From NCBI GenBank assembly GCA_028564705.1, contig JAPXFQ010002924.1:711001-775000 (forward strand): DNA of 64,000 nucleotides. The letters run 5' to 3'. Position numbers and translations under genes: made by a program. The DNA is from Apricaphanius iberus. Lineage: Eukaryota > Chordata > Actinopteri > Cyprinodontiformes > Aphaniidae. The notes beneath the pieces were generated by a model, which was not told where the DNA came from, did not search any database, and worked only from the letters and a program-made list of their open reading frames with translations. Shown here one piece after another: positions 44,801 through 56,220 of this stretch; position 1 is the stretch's first letter, and each line of letters begins with the position of its first letter.

Positions 44801-47800
44801 AGAATAGGGGGGTGCAAAATCTAACAAGTTAAAACATATTATACACCTTTTTTTCCTTTGTTTTGTTCAGATAGAAAGATTGTTCTACCCAATGTCCTGA
44901 AGAGATAATGTAATATGTGTCAGTAAGAAAACCACCCTGAATCATTATAATTGATAATAGTTTTTACCAAATTTCTTTACCTAGCTCCTTTGATAAAATG
45001 AAGGATTAGCTGACAGACCATGATACAATACTTTCACCACAACTTTCCAGTGGCCTGCAGTTATACAAAACATTGGTATTTCTAACACATGTCAACAATA
45101 TAATTTTGGATCGGTGAGTAAGGGCTCACATTGTCATGATATTCTCATGGTATACCTATTAGAAGAAAAAAAAACTATATCATCACAAAAATTCACACAA
45201 AACAAAAGTATGTCACATGATCTTTGTGCTCTAAATTATTAATGGAGATTAGTGATTACTTCTATTTCTGCTAAAATATAATGTACACATTATTACTGAT
45301 AAAATAATCTGATTTATAGCATTTATTGGAATGATGATTTTGATACGCAGATTTGGCCAAAAATGAAAATAAATATGGATTTACTGTTATATTATTTAAA
45401 CAGACCTGCCACTGATAGTTTGCCAGCTATAGCTTTGAGTTTTTTACACCATCCAGCTTGATAAGCGTATTGGGCTGAGGTTTTGTAGTTTCCCCGCCAC
45501 AACTGTTTGTGTTTTTTGCAATCAGAAATATGTACAAGTGTCAGAATGTGTCATTCTGTTCGGAGATGGAAAGGTACAGGACCTTTCATTCAAACAGCTG
45601 ACCAGCAGTGTGCGGTATCAGCTGGGGGAGGGATGGTAGTGTGTTACCCTATATATGCTACTCACCTGGAGAGAGTGCCAACCGTTCAAACACTTTTTTT
45701 CTGGCATCTCTGTAAAAAAAAACAACAGAAGAAACAATAACTTTAAACTATAGGAATAACATGGTAGAAAAATGTATTTGGCTTAAAAACCCCAAATGTT
45801 TGAAACTTGGATAAAGGGCCAGTAAGCTGCCAATGTCTAATATATATTCATATAGTGTAGCACAGGCAATTCAATGCTCCCAGGTTAGTTCAGACATAGT
45901 TAGCATTCTGATTTGTTCTAGGGAAAGCCAGTCCAGATTAATTACCTTTATCTCACCATCACAGGAAGTGTTCTCAATGATATTAAATGATAATAAAATG
46001 ATAATTTTACATGTAAATACAAAAAGGAAAGACATTACGAATAAATAAATCCATAAATGTTTATAGTTGTTGCACTGAAAGAGTCAAGATTTTCAACAGA
46101 AAAAATGTGATTTTTTTTTATTTTTTTTACTCTTTCCAAGAAAATATATACTTGTTTCCTGAACATTACTGAAAAAAAAGATTGCCATGTAACAGGAAAC
46201 AATGTAATGTAAAGTAATAAAAGAAGCACATAAGATTTTAGGTCTTTTACCTAAAAGCATGGATTGCATTATTGAATGAAATGCTCCAGCTCCTGCTTAT
46301 GCCTTGCAGGCATCCTTGTCGTTATTTTCCTGGTAGTATAGCCCATAGTGTGTGACTCCACAACACATCAACTCATAGGGCTTAGCAGGGCAGTGTGTGC
46401 TGGAGTGGTTCCACATTTTTAAATGAATCTCATGAAATGCACAGTAATACAGTCACACTATTACAGAAACAAAATAAGATTTTGTTTGGCATGAATTCGA
46501 TTTATACCTAAAAAAGCTATTAGTCACTCCCTGTCAGTTTGCTGACTGCTCTGAGTTGAACGTTTCTGTGTTAGACCTCTGAAGTTAAATTTCACAGTTA
46601 GTTACATATTGTAAATGTATTTCTTCCTTTCCTGAAAAAAAATGGTTTGGTAAATCAAGTCATGGTAATAGATTTAATAGAAAGATCAAACCATTTTAAA
46701 ATAGCAAGAACAATGGCTGTACAGCAAAGTGCTATCCGTTTTATTCCTCATACCTCTCCGTAAAAGGCTGAATTTTCCATCAAGCAAACATACAGTATGC
46801 CTTAGGAAACGGCAGTGTAAAAGGCAACGGGTGTGGAAAACCCGACACAGGAGCTCAGTCCTCATAAATCTATGACAAAACTTTCCAAAAATGAGAAAGA
46901 GGACATAAAATAGGGAGAAAAATAGATGTATTTCAGTGAAAGAACTGACTGTAACCACCCACCCCCTTGCCCTCCCATTCCCCATGTCTAAATCTTGTTT
47001 AGTTCTTTAATTCTACAGTTTCTGACCTGGATCTGGCCATCGCTGCACATGAAAGAAATTACAAAAGCCTCTCAGTCACAGCAGCCCAGCTTCCTCCTGC
47101 ACCACAGCATTTGTCATTGCCAAAACAGCAGAGTTTAATTAAGTGTTGTGAGCAGCCTAGTGAGAAACACACTTTAATTTAAACCTCTGAACATGTTCCT
47201 ATTGGTTCTTTACCTTCTCAACAATCAGCAGGGTATACGGTGTAAATTTCTATCTCAAGGGGAAAAGCAGCTGCTGCACCTCTAGCGATTCATAAACGGC
47301 TTGCTTCCCCAAGAGCAATCTCTATTACCACGCATTTCATCATAACTCTGTTTGGAACTGTGAGCAGATGAATGTGATAATTAATGTCCCCTCCCAACTA
47401 AACATTTTATTTATTCTTGACAAATTGTCTGTTCTCGTGTTAAAAAAAATATGTGTTCTATGACGGTCCTTCAGAGTTGATAAAAATAATTAAATGGCAA
47501 ATTATCTTTTGACTCATCATCGTTGGCAGATGATGTAAAAGTATTCAGCCCTAGAGGAATGGGTTTGTTTCAAGTTGAAAAACCTTGGGTTCAGTAATGA
47601 TTTTTTAAGTATGTCTTTTATAACAACATAAGCTTTACCAATTGAGTCAATGTGGATACCAATGAAAGCAGACACAAGAGACCACTGAGTGTTAGATAGC
47701 TAAGACAGTCCTTTTGTCAGCCTGTTGTTGAATTACCTTTGGGAATTTCAAAAGGAGCAAAAAGGTTACTTAACTGCAAAAATTGTAAGAACAAAACAAA

Positions 47801-48516
47801 CAAATAAAAAATTTAGGCAGGTGATTTAATGCTTCTCTATCTATTAAGGAGATAAATTATTGAACACTCTTCTTGGTAAAATCTATTTAGAGATCACTGA
47901 AATTTCTATTCCAAAATTGTTTTAAGTGAAGCTAAAATCTTTATCCCAAACCTGCCCTTTCTTGATAATACTTTGTAATTTGCGTTGTACCATCAGATTT
48001 ATAAAATATTTTATTAGCTGCTATCACACTTATTCTTATATGGTTATGTGTGCTGGAAAATATAAAACTAGATTTTAAATGGGTAAAAAAAAGCTTTTTG
48101 TTGACATATCGAGGTGTGTAATGTCTATAAAGTCTGTGTGTTGAGACAGTATTGTTTTGTATATACTGTGTACAGGCTGCATAGTTCAGTGTTTTACAGG
48201 GTCTTTACATACTTGTGCCAAGATGTTGACCACTTGTTTCCCTCCCTTACCTAATGATGTCTTGACTGTCAGATTTGTGATTTTTTTGTTGTTGACGTGA
48301 TCGATTGCAGCCTTGCTCAGCTCATATTGAAGTGTATTGATCTATATAGTATTAGACTGCATACATTGTGAGCATATGGTACTATCAAGCAGGACCAGGG
48401 GTGGAGTTAACCAAACATTTTCCGTATTAGAATGTTTTTTTTTTAGAATGGGGAAAAATTTGACCACTTGATGCAAATGCGCAGATACTTTCAACTTTAT
48501 GCATGCAGTCTAGACA
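41869..48516. promoter_or_regulatory. Long intergenic stretch with candidate regulatory islands
   Basis: No gene or transposon is recognised apart from inverted-repeat arm 2 (44755-44944). Non-repetitive islands stand out at about 42170-42330, 42640-42960, 43650-44330 (rich in TAATTA/TTAATGAT homeodomain words, e.g. CATAATTAATGATAATC), 46260-46420 and 47020-47400 (TTTAATTAAGTG, GATAATTAATG). These look like enhancer-type conserved non-coding DNA, but without alignment this is inference. A short degenerate repeat of AAATATTTATCC lies near 44370-44410. Confidence 0.3.
44755..44944 (-). repeat. Arm 2 of a dispersed inverted ~190-bp repeat
   Basis: This is the reverse complement of 38814-39000: TACTTTTAATATAAAAAGAT, TAGGATTAAGGAAAAGAATA, AATCTAACAAGTTAAAACAT and GTGTCAGTAAGAAAACCACC. 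The flanks on both sides are unrelated, so these are two independent insertions or one local inverted duplication. Confidence 0.8.
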
Positions 48517-49598
48517 CTATATTCTAGGGGCGACCCAGAATAGTCGAAGATTCGATGCATCGATAAACAGAGCCTTATTCGACCACCAGTCTCAAGTTCG
48601 AATCGCAGTTGAAAGGAACATCATACCATTTTCAACATCATACCATTTTCGCAATATGGGGATGCGCAATGTGTAATTGCACACATACCTACTGATTTTG
48701 TACAGTTACATGCAGTTATATTTAGTCTGGAAATATGAAAAAACTGTAAAAAAAGAGAAACAAAAGAAGAGTTAAATAAACGATGTGATTGCACCAGAAA
48801 ATTACTCACAGAGAGAATCTTGGTTTTACTCCACATGTCCTTTGCACCACACAACCACAAGGGGGCAGTTTTCTTTGTAGCTCTTCCATAAACATGTAAA
48901 AAATAATGACATTACATACACATCAGACATACCATTCCCATGCACCACCATCACTAAGATGGTGCACGGACAAACACCACCAAACACTGACAACAACATA
49001 ACTCAAAGGAGAACTAAAGAACCCGACTACATTTGGAACACAAACTATAATGTAAATGTGCATCCATCCATCTTCTTAACCGCTTATCCAATTCAGGGTC
49101 ACGGGGCAGCTGGAGCCTATCCCAGCAATTATCAGGCGTTAGGCAGGGTACACCCTGAACAGGACGCCAGTCTGTTGCAGGGCCAACACAGAGAGAGACA
49201 GACAACCATTCACACTCACATTCATTCCTACGGACAATTTAGAATGATCAATTCACCTATCATGCATGTTTTTGGACTGTGGGAGGAAGCCGGAGTACCC
49301 GGAGAGAACCCACGCATGCACGGGGAGAACATGCAAACTCCATGCAGAAAGACCCTGGACCGGGATACGAACCCACGACCTTCTTGCTGCAAGGCAACAG
49401 CGCTAACCACTGCGCACTGTGCAGCCATGTAAATGTGCAATTAACATGAAAACATTACCCATAAGTCTTCGTGGTGTACAACAGTCCCCTGAGCAGTGTG
49501 CACACGTAGATAATTTGACTATCGGTCGACTATAGAAAGATTCGACAATTCTGATTGGAATGTGTAAATCCCTAGTTGAGCCGTCCCCTACTCTATAC
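48517..49598. mobile_element. hAT-like non-autonomous transposon, copy 1, with a nested SINE
   Basis: The element is 48525-49590. Its ends are TAGGGGCGACC and, reversed, TAGGGGACGGCTC; the flanking 8-mers CTATATTC (48517-48524) and CTCTATAC (49591-49598) agree at 6 of 8 positions, as expected for an old hAT target duplication. Subterminal GTCGAAGATTCGATGCATCG and, near the right end, GACTATCGGTCGAC and AGATTCGACAATT echo each other. Excluding the SINE the element is about 690 bp and encodes no transposase. A second copy starts at 63609. Confidence 0.75.
49051..49439 (-). repeat. Near-complete tRNA-derived SINE with perfect 12-bp target duplication
   Basis: The SINE (49063-49427) lies on the minus strand between two identical 12-mers TGTAAATGTGCA (49051-49062 and 49428-49439). 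Its head has an A-box region GCAGTGGTTAGCGC (complement at about 49401-49413) and a B-box GGGTTCGTATCC (complement at 49363-49374). The body contains GTTTGCATGTTCTCCCCGTG, GGTACTCCGGCTTCCTCCCA and CCTGTTCAGGGTGTACCC, and the tail reads GAAGATGGATGGATG. Perfect duplications and intact boxes mark it as the youngest insertion in the window. Confidence 0.95.
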
Positions 49599-50138
49599 AA
49601 TATATTTCACTGACCGGGAGCTGACAGCATGTTGATATGTTACTGAGGCTTTGGAAAGGGACGGTGGCCGGCTAGACGCGCTCTGAGGAGCCTGATGTAT
49701 GACAAGCACTGGCATCTGCTGCTTCTTTTTTTTACATGGGCTTTCCTCAAATAGTTTATGGGTTATGAAATGGTTTTTCAGTGTATTTTTCACTTCTGAT
49801 CACTTCAATTAGTGAAATGTTTCCTCATTTTAAAACACTGGGTGAAGAAGTGCTTAATTCCAGTCTCCGGTGCGGCAGTGGAGCGCTGATTCAGGCTCTA
49901 AAACAACGTTCAAACCCCCATGAGAAGCAATCCCACTATTTGATCGCTATTTGATTTGATTTATTGGTGTGCATTTCAGTACCATGCGGAGCAGGAACTG
50001 CAGCAGTTATTCGTATTTAAAGTGCAATTGTTTAATTTCATTTTTATATGTAGTTTATTGTCCAGCTGGTTTTCATTAAATGTAATTCAAGATGAATAAA
50101 GAAAAAACTATTGAACAGATAATTGCAGGACTGTGCTC
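49599..50138. other. Intergenic stretch, no gene
   Basis: A GC-richer patch at about 49610-49730 and 49850-49920 is present, but nothing is recognised. Confidence 0.35.
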
Positions 50139-50367
50139 TGGTTGGGTGGGTTCCTTCTACGTACTCCCTCTTCCTCCCGCAGTTGAAAATCGTGTTAGGT
50201 CAGTTGGTTTTACTAAAATACCCTCAGGTGTGAACGTGTGCGTACATGGTTGTTTGTCCTGTGTGTCACTGAGTTGCCCTGTTATGGATTGGTGACATGT
50301 CCACGATGTACCCCGCCTCTCGTCTGATGAATGAAGATTGACACCTTGGTATGGACAATGGATAGAT
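50139..50367 (+). repeat. Diverged L2-tailed SINE
   Basis: It contains GGTTGGGTGGGTTCCTTCTA, CTTCCTCCCGCAGTTGAAAA, GTACATGGTTGTTTGTCCTG, GATTGGTGACATGTCC, GTACCCCGCCTCTCGTCTGA and a tail ACAATGGATAGAT. The tRNA head is missing. Confidence 0.8.
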
Positions 50368-51708
50368 AATTTTATGTTTTTAGTATTTTAGAATGCACTT
50401 AAAAAAATAATGTAATGTATCTATTCCATTGTATTAATGTTTTGGAGTTAGGACATATTATAATAGAGTACTTGCTTCAATAAGAACTTAAGTCAATAAA
50501 CCAACAAACAAATAAAACTACCAAAACAATTATTAGGGTTTTTCTAATTAGAAAAAAAAAAGATTGGAATAATTGTTCTGCACAATACTTTAGCAGGGAT
50601 TCACGTTAAATATACTGAAGTTGTTTTCTAAAGTATCAAGCTACATAAATTTATGAGGTGAAGAATTCAACTTTTTCTAAGAAATATGGTCATTTATGAC
50701 AGTTATTTAACAACCGAGACATCTCTACTTTATTTGATTTAATGGTTTTATGCTTTGCTCCAACACTCAGAAAGGAGAACCACAAATTCACCATGTTTGT
50801 TTAAAAGATAAGTCTGTAAATCAAAAATCCGTTATTTCTTACAAAATGTAAAAAATAACTAATCAAAACCCATAATACATGTATCCTACCAGTCAATATT
50901 CTCAAAGTAAATTCTAAATAATATACTGTATGCTAACCAATAATAATGATTTTTCTTTTATCTGTCTCAACACAATTTGCATTACAATATTTTTTGGCAT
51001 TTCAATTCCTTCCCCAATATTGCTTTTTTTTCTGTTTAATCAAATTCAGAGCCATCCATAATAGTAACCTGTGGGGAATAGTCCTGTTCACTATTTGTTT
51101 CCCTTTTAGTTTTTTTGACACTAAAAAGGAAGCTCACTAAAGCCAATTTTCGTAGTTGGCCAGTGTTAAAAAAATCTAAAAAGTCAAGTACTGGCACAAA
51201 ACCAAGAAAACCAAGCAAACTCAGCCCACATGAGCCTTAAACAAAGGTGAAAGTACATTTCCTATCCATGTTGGATGACATTCCCTTGTCCTCCTGTTGG
51301 CGCTGCTCCTGCATTTGACTGATCAGACAGCCAAAACATGGTCCAGGTTTATTAGCAAGACCTTACAAAGCCCAAAGCGCCATGCAGTATTGTAATTCTC
51401 TACAAAATGTGTCACGTTAACTCTGTTGACTGAGCCGCACAACAGCTGGCTCATATAGGGGACCTCTCACACTTGAGTGCAACAGCCGTGTAAGGGAACA
51501 TCAGTCTCTTCAGCTCTATGTGGTTCTACCACAAAGAAGTCTTGACACGCTGTCCATAGCTAGCTTGTTCAGTCACTTATACAAGGCAGTTTCCAGGTTC
51601 TAAATTGGATGAAGCATCTTTTCTGAAGTGTCTTCAATGAACTTACATTATACTAAATGTATCACATATATAACCTTATACATCTTTTATTGCTGTAGTA
51701 TGGTTTTA
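50368..51708. other. Intergenic stretch with one balanced island
   Basis: It is AT-rich to about 51230. 51240-51620 is non-repetitive and balanced (TTGGCGCTGCTCCTGCATTT, GACTGAGCCGCACAACAGC) and could be a conserved element. No gene recognised. Confidence 0.3.
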
Positions 51709-51757
51709 TACACACACACACACACACACACACACATGCACACGCACACACACACAA
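51709..51757. repeat. (CA)n microsatellite
   Basis: About 23 CA units, with interruptions ATG and CG in the second half. Confidence 0.95.
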
Positions 51758-53159
51758 AGCTACACACGAACCTTAGAAAAAGTGTGCCTATAATTTAAGT
51801 ACATATATTCAGTCAGGAGAAAAAAAATTGAAACTTTTTTTTTTAAATCAAACATCACTTTAAGTAGATCAGTGTTTGTAGGAAGTTTCGATTATTATTC
51901 AGTGGCTTTTGTTACCATTAGATTTTAGTGATCCTGGGGTGTTTGTGTTTTAGTTTTCATTTTAGTGTATGTTTTGATCACTTCTAATTTCTTTATTATA
52001 GTTAAAAGGTCTTGCCATACTAACCTATCTGTGTTTACTATTGCTGGAATAATGTAAGATTAATTTATTCCCTTGTGTTTATTTTCTGTTTTGTTCATTT
52101 AAGTTTTGGATTTGTGTCTCTTAGATTAATGTTAGCCTTTTTAACCCTAGTTAGTAGCTTTTAGTGTCTAGTTCAGCTTCGTTTGTGTTAAATATTCATA
52201 CTCCATCAGTCTGCATGTTTGGTCTCCTCCATAGCTTTTCCTAATTCCCTGATTAGCTTACCACATTCTGCATTCAATCATTCTAAAGTTAATCATTGAT
52301 ACGCCTGATAAAGAATAATAGAAGGCATTATGACAACTGTTGGAAAATATTAGACGGCCACCATAGTAATTAATAAATATGTTTAATACAATAATTTTTC
52401 GTTTTTTGTGGAGTAGATGAAAACATATGTAGAACAATTGACGTGAAGGAAAGAGTTTCTTATCAAAGGTCTGGCATCAATTTCAGAATCAGCACAAGGC
52501 CACCTGAAAGGAAACAATAAAACAACTGGAAACAAGATGATTGACATGCAAGACAGACCACTGAAAACAGAAGATTCTAGCAAGGAGTTGAGATAACAAA
52601 CAGGTTTTTAATGACCGGGAGGGTTTATGAGTGACACACAAACCAGTGATGACTTATACTAATAACCTAATAAGAGGAGATAAATAAAATAAGGAAATAA
52701 CACAGAGGCAACTAACAATTCTCAAATGGATAAACAGACGAGTAAAGATAACCTCTAACCTGCACATCCAAGCTAAATACAAAAGAAACTAAACACAAAG
52801 AAATTAAAAGTATTAAATACATTTACTGACAATAATAGACCACCCAAAATAATCCAATAAAAAAAAAAGTCAGAACTAAAACCATAAAGAATCATGCACC
52901 GTTTCCTTTACCAGTTTAAGAATGATTGTATTCCCTAACATAACATAACTAAATAAAAACTGTGTAGGATAGGTGTCAAATTGAAGGTGGAAAAAGTTTT
53001 AAAAGGATTTACAATCTGTTTAATATCACTAGAACCTTGAAATTTTACGTGAGTCTGTACGCTTTTAAGGTCCAATGTATTTGATCTGGGTTGTTTGCAA
53101 ATCCTTGTGGAACACATAATTTACATATTTGAGCATCCTGATTTAAGTTGATTATAAAA
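51758..53159. other. AT-rich stretch, possible degraded retroelement at 51900-52900
   Basis: The T-rich segment to about 52200 (TTTAACCCTAGTTAGTAGC, CTAGTTCAGC) and the A-rich segment at 52600-52900 resemble untranslated parts of old fish retrotransposons, but no coding motif or boundary is visible. No gene recognised. Confidence 0.3.
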
Positions 53160-53620
53160 CTACTCTTCTGTAATACAGTAGGCATGTCTAATATTAGGCT
53201 CTTTTAGGTGATAATTTACATGTAGTTGACAGGTCAGTATAACAGCTTGTATATACACTGGGATCTATCAGAGCCCAAGATGGTTCTCTTTAATCGTTGA
53301 TCATTTATAGGATGCTCTCCTGGTGTTCTTTTGTAGAATGCCAAATGATATATGATCACTTCTACATCGCTAGTTAATGTACACTATTAGCTCTGTATTT
53401 AAACATGATAATGTAATTGATTTACAAATTGATTTATTGATGTTAATTCAAGTGTTTCATGTATTAATCAAAGTAAAGAAATTAATTCTGTATATTTTAT
53501 GAGCTGTTGTGTGATCAACTAATGATATGAATTAATCAACTTTAATAAGAATTCAAAGACTATTGTTTGCCCAATTTGTCACTTTGTACGAGGGGGAAAT
53601 GAAGAACGGTCTTTTGATTA
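53160..53620. promoter_or_regulatory. AT-rich, homeodomain/SOX/TCF-dense candidate enhancer
   Basis: This interval is dense in TAAT/ATTA words (CTAGTTAATGTAC, GATTTATTGATGTTAATTC, GAATTAATCAACTTTAAT), and has a TCF/LEF-like ATCAAAG (53467-53473) and a SOX-like ATTGTTTG near 53563. It is not simple-sequence DNA. Such composition is typical of deeply conserved vertebrate non-coding elements. Conservation is untested. Confidence 0.3.
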
Positions 53621-56220
53621 ACAACATGTAGCTCCGCAGGAGTATTTTAGAAAATTACTCTGCTTTTGGGGGGTTTCTTGGATGATACAGAGTTATCGGT
53701 TTATTAGCTGCAGAAGACAGGTGTTGTAGTAGTGTACATTTATTTTGTCTGTTTCTGTACAACAAGTTTATAGTTAAAATTTTTTTTTTGTGCTCTCCAT
53801 AGGTATTCCTATCAGGGTTTATATATAATGTTGAGAAGAAGAAACAAGTTTTTTAAAATCACTTTCCAAATCTGAATATGTGTGGGGAAAATGCATATAG
53901 AGCAAATGTTTATATTTCCAGTCTCTGTTTCTTGTAGATTAAACTAAAAGACATTTATTCTTACTCAATAAAGGGATTATACATAAGTTTAACCCCAAAT
54001 AAATATCTAAAAATGTAAAATGTCTTCCTCAAACATACTCCTGCAATGCCCTGGTCAGTAGATTGAGCCCTGGCCTTTTCAACGTGGTTGCGTGAATATT
54101 TCTTTAAATTCACTTAAATAGCAAGTCTTCGGATCGAAGAAGCAAATTTCCTGACTGCTTTCCAGGGACAGCTTAATGCGTAATGGTGTCATGCATGTTC
54201 AGACTCAGGAGCTTTCACTTTCTCCATCATAATAAACATCCGCAGAGCGAGGAGACACATTTGAAGGATGGATTCAACTAAGCATAAAAAGAGAGCGGCT
54301 TTTAGCACCAGCAAAACTCTAGCCCAGACCCCAACTAAACAACAGTAACATTTCTTATTTCAGTTCAGGTAATGCCTGAAAATCTGTAAATTGTCTGACG
54401 GGACAGGCTCAGCTGTTGTTTCTGTTCATTTGTTCGTGAGCTCTCACGCAGCATGTATGAGCCTATGCAGACTGCAGTTACGCATTTGGCCTCAGGGTGC
54501 ACTTTCACACAGTCCCTTTAAAAGTTAAATCACAGCATGACTCACTGATGCTGTTTACAAAGTAGTTGGGTGTAATGTACTTATGCACACCTATGTGTAT
54601 GACAGTAAGAATGCCAGTCAGAACTGGAACCGAAATCATATGTAACTAAATCTTGTAACAGTTTACCTGTTATTATTGTAAACACACAAAGGTAATTTGG
54701 TCAGGAAGGTGTTGTTGTCAGACAATATTTTTGTAAAATCCTCCTCCTCACTGGACAGATCATCTTAAAAATCTTTAAATTAACTCAAATACAAGAATGC
54801 AAGAGGACTTTGCCATTACTACTTGTGTCTTCTGTGGATATATTAGTGGTTTATGCATTATTTTCCCAAGTTCTGTGTTTTATTGTTAATGCTATAAAAT
54901 TAAAGCTATTCTGGTAGGTAACTTGACTTCTTCTAAGGGTTTTTTTTCGTCAGTTTTTTCTAATTTTTGTAAGGTAAATAATTTAACCATCCTGACCTAC
55001 AAGTCTGAAAAGCATTAAAAAGGAAAAATTATAAGAATAAATTATCCCCTTTTGCTTGCCTTCATTCTTTGCTCTTTTCTTACACTAAACTAAAACTTTA
55101 AAATGCAATAAAACAGTTTTCTTCCTTTGGTCCAAGTGAATTGTTTGTACTCCAGAGAGCCATTTAAGTAGTTCATTAGTCGCTATGTCATGTCTTTAAA
55201 GTATTGATCTGTCCAGTCAATGGAAAAAATAACAACCCCTTTAGAAGCTTCTTGTCCACAGCGATGGGCAACATAAATTATTTAAAAAGGCCATATTCAC
55301 TGCGGCCATGGAGCCATCAATCATAAGATATGGCAATGACAAAAAAGCTTCATACGTCCCACCTATCTCCCCCAGAACAATTCTGTCAGCCAGGTGACTG
55401 TGAGGAGCCCGAATGACCCGGTGTCACTCGTATTGTTACCTCAGCCTTTGAACGACCGAGCTCTCCAACCTGCCCTGGAATGGGATGGCTAAATAGATTC
55501 TCTATGTTTACCACCAGGCTCCCTCCCAGAGCACACTTCAATTTGTCTAACAATAAGAGGTGAACAGAGGAGTTGGAGATTCCCAAACAATGGATGAATA
55601 TTTTATCAAGTTGTTGAATTGAGTTGCAAGTGGAAGGATATTTATTCATGGGTGTTCATTCTGGCTTATTCCACGGAAAAGGGGACAAAGCAACAACTGG
55701 AGAGTTATACTTGCTGGAAGCTCACTATCTTGTGTTTGTGCACAAAAGCAAATATTATTGAATCATAATATTTATTGCAAAAATTCCTTGTTTGCTTTAT
55801 ATATAGTTTAAATGTATTTTACATGAATTTCTACAAGCACCAACAGATTTAAGATGGATTGTCTTTGTAAGGACACAACAGTTGGAAGACAAAGTGGCTA
55901 CAATATTAGGACACTCCTTTTTTATTGCAGTCGTATTGATTAATCAATAATTTCATTGTTGTGGAGCTTTTTTATTCTCTGCTGTGTGCTAGTTTTTGTG
56001 TTTCGTCTTGTTGAAGCACACTATCACGCTGATGAGTTTATTGACACTAGAAGCAGGGCTATAAAAGTTCACCCTTAAACATGAACAAGTTGTAAATTTA
56101 GTTCACCATGATTAAACCAGAAAATAAAATATCTAAAATGTATCTAAAATAAAATCAAAGCGTTTAAGGGGATGTAGATCTTATTCATTTATGGGTTTTC
56201 ATTACATGAAAAGGTTTTTG
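53621..56220. promoter_or_regulatory. Intergenic stretch with two candidate regulatory islands
   Basis: No gene is recognised. Balanced, non-repetitive islands lie at about 54030-54560 (GCATGTTCAGACTCAGG, GAGCTCTCACGCAGCATG) and 55200-55700 (GGCCATATTCACTGCGGCC, CCCGAATGACCCGGTGTC). The minus-strand open frame at 55386-55649 (87 codons) overlaps the second island, but has no known motif. The remainder is AT-rich. Confidence 0.3.

Noticed and set aside
48959..49432. 157-codon plus-strand open frame, the longest in the window
   Set aside because: Most of it runs antisense through the SINE at 49063-49427 and the rest lies in the hAT-like element, so it is not a gene.
55386..55649. 87-codon minus-strand frame in a balanced island
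   Set aside because: No known motif, and the surrounding island lacks other exons.
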